Under the pieces are notes generated by a model. It had not been told where the DNA came from. It saw only the letters and a program-made list of their open reading frames with translations, and did not search any database. Shown piece by piece: positions 60,105 through 64,000 of a DNA stretch of 64,000 nt. The first letter of the stretch is position 1. Each line of letters starts with the position of its first letter. This DNA is from Delphinus delphis. Taxonomy: Eukaryota > Chordata > Mammalia > Artiodactyla > Delphinidae. The stretch lies in assembly GCF_949987515.2 (NCBI RefSeq), contig NC_082693.1:23174304-23238303 (forward strand). Direction: 5' to 3'. The position numbers and the translations under genes are program-made.

Positions 60105-60600
60105 AAGCCCTTTTGGAAATATGTACAAAAATTTAAAATGTGTGTAACATTTGGCCTAGGAATCCATCTTCTAGGAAATTGTATGCCAAAAGATGTTCAC
60201 ATAAAGATGTGAACTGGAGCATTATTTTAATAGCAAAAAAAAAAAAAAAAAAAAAGGAAAAGAAACTAAAAACTCTGCAACAAAAATGAACTGGTTATAC
60301 AAATTATGTAAAATAGCTGTAGTGAAGTACTCTGCAGCGTTAAAATGTTAAAGATTTGTATTTATTGACCTCAAAAATGTCCCAAATATATTACATGGAA
60401 GTCATAAGTTATAAAGAGTGTGATCTCATATATATGTATTTAGAGAGACATATAGAAAGATATTCACCAAAATGTTAGTTCCGGGTGTTAATATTTCAGA
60501 TCTGTTTATTCTTTTTTGTATCTTTCTGTATGATTTAATTTTCTTTATTGTTTAGGTTGTTTACTTTTTACCCCTTTTATTTTGACCATTTCAAAACTCC
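60105..60600 (+). mobile_element. Old L1M fragment (sense)
   Basis: 'ggcctaggaatccatcttctaggaaattgtatgcc ... aatagc(A)19 ... ctggttatacaaattatg ... caccaaaatgttag' is a diverged L1M ORF2 end and 3' UTR. The internal A-run at 60235-60255 is not a tail. Confidence 0.65.
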
Positions 60601-61009
60601 TTATCACTTAAAAATGTGGTATTCTTATCAGTTATTTTTGTTACTTTATTAAAAAGTTTATTTGTGGAGATTTTACAAAAGGAAAGCCTTCAGCATGTCT
60701 GTAGTTTCCAATTTTTCATGCTATCTCATCCCTTCATTATGAAAAATTGATTGTTGGTTGAATTCTTATTCTTTTTAAAGTTATTTTTAGGACCTTAGGT
60801 ATAGTGTTTCAAAGTTGTAACTCTAAAGACATTTAATTCAACATAGAACTTATTACTTTGCAATTGTTTATCTGCAGCTTCTATTGTACAAGTTAGATAA
60901 ATACTAATTATAACTAAATAAAATATTTAGCATTTGTTTCAAAGTTGTACCTTGTTTCTAGAGGAAACATTTTATTTTATTTTTTTGTATTTCACTTCAT
61001 GTTGTAACT

Positions 61010-61566
61010 TAATTTTTTAGATTTAACTATAGTTGATTTATAATATTGTGTTTCAGGAGTACAGCTTCAGATTCTTTTCCATTATAGGTTATTACAAGAT
61101 ATTGAATATAGTTCCCTGTGCTGTACACTAAATCCTTGTGTTTATCTATTTTATATATAGTGGTGTATATCTGTTAATCCCATACTCCTAATTTATCCCT
61201 CCCCTGCCCCCTTCCTCTTTGGTAACCATAAGTTTGTTTTCTATGTCTGTGAGTCTATTTCTGTTTTGTAAATAATTTCATTTGTGTCGTATTTTAGATT
61301 CCACATACTAGTGATATCATATGATATTTGTTTTTCTATGACTTATTTCACTTAGTATGATAATGTCTAGGTCCATCCATGTTGCTGCAAATGGCATTAT
61401 TTCATTCTTTCTTGTGGCTGAGTAATATTCCATTGTATATATGTACCACATCTTCTTTATCCATTCATCTGTTGATGGACATTTAGGTTGCTTTCTTGTC
61501 TTGACTATTGTGAATAGTGCTGCTATGAACATTGGGGTGCATGTATCTTTTCAAATTAGAGTAAAT
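61010..61566 (-). mobile_element. 5'-truncated L1 3' end
   Basis: Antisense L1 3' UTR ('ttccctgtgctgtacactaaatccttgtg') and the last 71 codons of ORF2 in one open segment (61532-61317, 'PKCPSTDEWIKKMWYIYT'). The edge at about 61566 is AT-rich and no duplication was clear. Confidence 0.88.
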
Positions 61567-62394
61567 TTCTTTAAAAATATATATATATCTTTTTAATTTT
61601 AATTTTTTTTTGAGGAGGAGGTTGCTTCAAGAGCTCACTCAAAGAGAAAGCGTTTTCATTTCCACAGCCAGTGAATGCTACTTAGGGTATTGCAAATGTG
61701 TAATTCCCCTTAAAGGCAAAAGAGAGGACTTGACAATAAAAAAAAAGAAAAAGAGAGGCCTTGAAAGAGCTGGGGATTTTTCCTTTCAGCTATCACGAAC
61801 TCCTTTTCCTTGGTCTATGAATTATGTTCTTCCAATGTCACCCCTATTTCCATAAATGTGCTCATTTGATTTTGTATGAAAACAGAATACATCTTTTCTT
61901 CAACTTAGTGAACATGTTATTTCTCCTCTTTTTGCCCTTGAGTTTTCTAGTGTTGGAGTGACAGAATCTGGCGGCTTTTTTTCTTTTTAAATCTTGTACA
62001 TGCTAAATATGCCATCTCTTTATAACAGTTCTTCACTCTTAACTCAGTAAGACAATATTTTGTCCACAGTTAGGCATTAAAAAAGCTGGCTTTTATATTG
62101 TAAGTAAAATTCCGGTGTGATATTTTAGCATTGTTTCATTGATGCTGAACAATTTTAACTAACCTGTTTACTGGCATTTACTGTCTACTTTTCCAATTTA
62201 AAGAAAAAGAAAATTAGATCTCCTTCTGGGTTAATTATGACGAGGAGTGAGGTGACATGAAAAATCTTCAGTAGAGGATCCTACAAGACGGAGACAGTGT
62301 TTGAGTCAACACTGAATGAGATTTCCTGGTGTTCTGTGCTATCAACTAATTTCCTGATATTGTAAATTTTATAAATTTTAGCCACATTTTGTCA
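61567..62394. other. AT-rich single-copy sequence, no gene seen
   Basis: No coding gene or named repeat. The frame at 61610-61855 has an A-rich tract and no domain. Confidence 0.45.
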
Positions 62395-62396
62395 GT

Positions 62397-62431
62397 GAAG
62401 ATATTTATGCACCTGATGCATAAATATCTTC
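62397..62431. repeat. Perfect inverted repeat (15-bp arms, 5-nt loop)
   Basis: Arms GAAGATATTTATGCA (62397-62411) and TGCATAAATATCTTC (62417-62431) around CCTGA. The pairing stops sharply at both outer ends. Confidence 0.97.
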
Positions 62432-62944
62432 TGTTGGTACTATTATCCTCGTGGCAAATAGAAATTGAGAAATACAAAAACTAGTTTAAAAGTTGGTGAC
62501 AAAGCCAGAGTTACAATACTCTAAGTTCTGAACCTTTGCTATGAAAACTTTAAAAAGTTTTCAGTTCTTCCAGAATCATAGAATTTCAAGCCGGAAGGAG
62601 TTTAAGAGATCACTTAGTTCAAATGTCTTCATGTTGTAAGATAGAATTTAGGCTCAAAGAAAATCTGAGTGATTTTTCTAAGGCAGAACAAAGTTAAGGC
62701 TAAAATACATTTCTCCGTGAACACACTTCCCCAGGTGGGTGTTCTGTCCCCGGTCCACCATCCTTGAGATATTCTGAATTAGTAGTAAAATGCATCAGAT
62801 AAAATGAACAGTTGAGGTCAAAAGCCATACATATTAATGTGAAATATTTTTCCCCAGAGTTGTAATATGCTATTTCCAGTGGAAATTTTTCTTTTAAAAA
62901 ATAAGTCTTAAAATCCAAATAAAGCATGGACTTTAGTTAATATG

Positions 62945-63240
62945 TCAACATTTGCTCATTAGTTGTGACAAATGTATCATATGTAAGATCTCAACAACAG
63001 GGAAACTGGGCACAGAGTCTAAGGAAATGGACACCCGGGAGGGGGAATGGGGGGGGTGGTGGTGGTGGGATGAATTGGGAGATTGGGATTGACATACATA
63101 CACTAATATGTATAAAATAGATAGCTAATAAGAACTTGCTGTATAAAAAAAAAAGAATCTAAGGAAACCCTCTGTACTATCTGTAACTTTTTTGTAAATC
63201 TAAAACTATTCTAAAATTAAGAATTTATTTAAAAAATAAA
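62945..63240 (+). mobile_element. Old L1M 3' end, with a nested young L1 fragment
   Basis: 'caaatgtatcatatgtaagatctcaacaacagggaaactgggc' and, after the insertion, 'ctctgtactatctgtaacttttttgtaaatctaaaactattctaaaat' are the end of an old L1M. Confidence 0.65.
63028..63153 (+). mobile_element. 126-bp L1 3'-end insertion
   Basis: 'gattgggattgacatacatacactaatatg ... taagaacttgctgtat' with an A10 tail, the sense of the 3' end seen in L1 copy D. Duplication AGA(G/A)TCTAAGGAAA at 63014-63027 and 63154-63167. The G-rich part of the L1 3' UTR (63034-63072) is included. Confidence 0.93.
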
Positions 63241-63524
63241 TTTTTGTCCTGTATTGAAATATTAATGCAAAATCTTCACTTTTGGTTTTCTTTAGGAGCC
63301 TCCTGAGGAAGCACTTTAGATGACTGTGAAGATGCCCAGTAATGGGAGGCTAAGTAGGAAAATATTGAAAGTGTTTATTTTCCTCCTCTCCTCTCCCATG
63401 CGCAGTCACATGTGGTCTGGGCAGTAGTGTTGGAAATGATTAAAAAATATCACAGCAAGAGAGAGCCTTTAAAACCTACATCAAATAGGTTTTGTGCTGT
63501 AAACACAATGTTGAACTTTTTTTT

Positions 63525-63735
63525 TAAGCTTTCTTTTTTTAAAATTGAAGTGTAGCTGATTTACAATGTTATATTACTTTCAGGTATACAACATGATTCA
63601 ATATTTTTATAGATTATACTCCATTTAAAGCTATTATAAAACATTGGCTATACTGCTTATGTTGTACAATATATCCTTGTAGCTTATTTATTTTATTCAT
63701 AGTAGTTTGTACCCCTTAATGTTGACCATTATTCA
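63525..63735 (-). mobile_element. L1 3'-end fragment
   Basis: 'aaaattgaagtgtagctgatttacaatgttatattactttcaggtatacaaca' and following antisense L1 3' UTR. Confidence 0.8.
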
Positions 63736-64000
63736 TCTTTTAAAATTGAGATAAAATTGACATATAACATTATATTAGTTTCAGATGTGCAACATACTGA
63801 TTTAATATTTGTATGTATTGCGAAATGATCACCACGATAAGTCTAGTTAACATACATCACCACACCCAGTTACAAATTTGTTTTTTCTTGTGATGAGAAC
63901 TTTTAAGATTTATACTCTTAGTGACTTTCAAATATACAATACAGTATTACTAACTGTAGTCACCATGCTCTACATTCCATCCACAGGGCTTATTTATTTA
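63736..64000 (-). mobile_element. Old L1 (L1MA/MB-type) 3' end, continues past the window
   Basis: 'aaaattgagataaaattgacatataacattatattag ... gaaatgatcaccacgataagtctagtta ... cttttaagatttatactcttagtgactttcaaa', the antisense of the 3' UTR seen at 9225-9412. Confidence 0.8.

Overview
This window is nuclear DNA from a mammal, almost certainly a cetacean (dolphin or whale). The main evidence is nine copies of a short tRNA-related SINE. Each has a 'gggcttccctggtggcgcag' head, a 'gcgtaccgc' end and a long A-tail, which is the deleted, cetacean-type form of the CHR SINE. Six further copies are the longer CHR type shared with hippos and ruminants. Ancient mammalian repeats (MIR, L2, MER5-like hAT, MaLR-like LTRs, L1M) lie underneath. 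I see no functional protein-coding gene and no tRNA, rRNA or CRISPR feature. Almost every long open frame is L1 coding debris, a frame crossing a SINE, or a shadow of one of these.

Layout. 1-6554: two L1 copies stacked head to tail on the minus strand. A1 lacks its 3' end (off-window) and is cut in its 5' UTR; A2 keeps its 5' UTR and carries a SINE. 6555-33700: mostly single-copy sequence with scattered old repeats, microsatellites, a 3' L1 fragment with a perfect 15-bp target-site duplication (TSD) at 13248/14115, an L1 fragment and a SINE both nested in an L2 at about 23.9-25.4 kb, and a likely solo LTR at about 30.4 kb. 33714-40920: an old L1M followed by a 5.5-kb minus-strand L1 (B) carrying three SINEs, one of which contains a 60-bp L1 insertion. 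42142-50521: an end-to-end minus-strand L1 (C) with a second L1 (D) nested in it by a 19-bp TSD, two SINEs, and an unusual GC-rich 5' UTR of repeated units of about 190 bp.

50522-64000: older L1M debris; then a block of about 2.9 kb (52364 to about 55255) that reads on the minus strand like the 3' UTR of an mRNA. It ends in AATAAA, 17 nt, then A10, so it is probably a truncated processed retrocopy, though a genuine terminal exon is possible. After it come more SINEs and L1 fragments, a 200-bp assembly gap (58801-59000) and a perfect 15-bp-arm hairpin at 62397-62431.

No genes work together here. What the window offers is a readable retrotransposition history: repeated L1-in-L1 and SINE-in-L1 insertion with well-preserved TSDs, two different L1 5' UTR types, and very short L1 insertions. 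I did not find a new multi-gene system. The most unusual items are the monomer-like L1 promoter, the 3'-UTR-like retrocopy of unknown parent, the 60-bp L1 micro-insertion and the hairpin.
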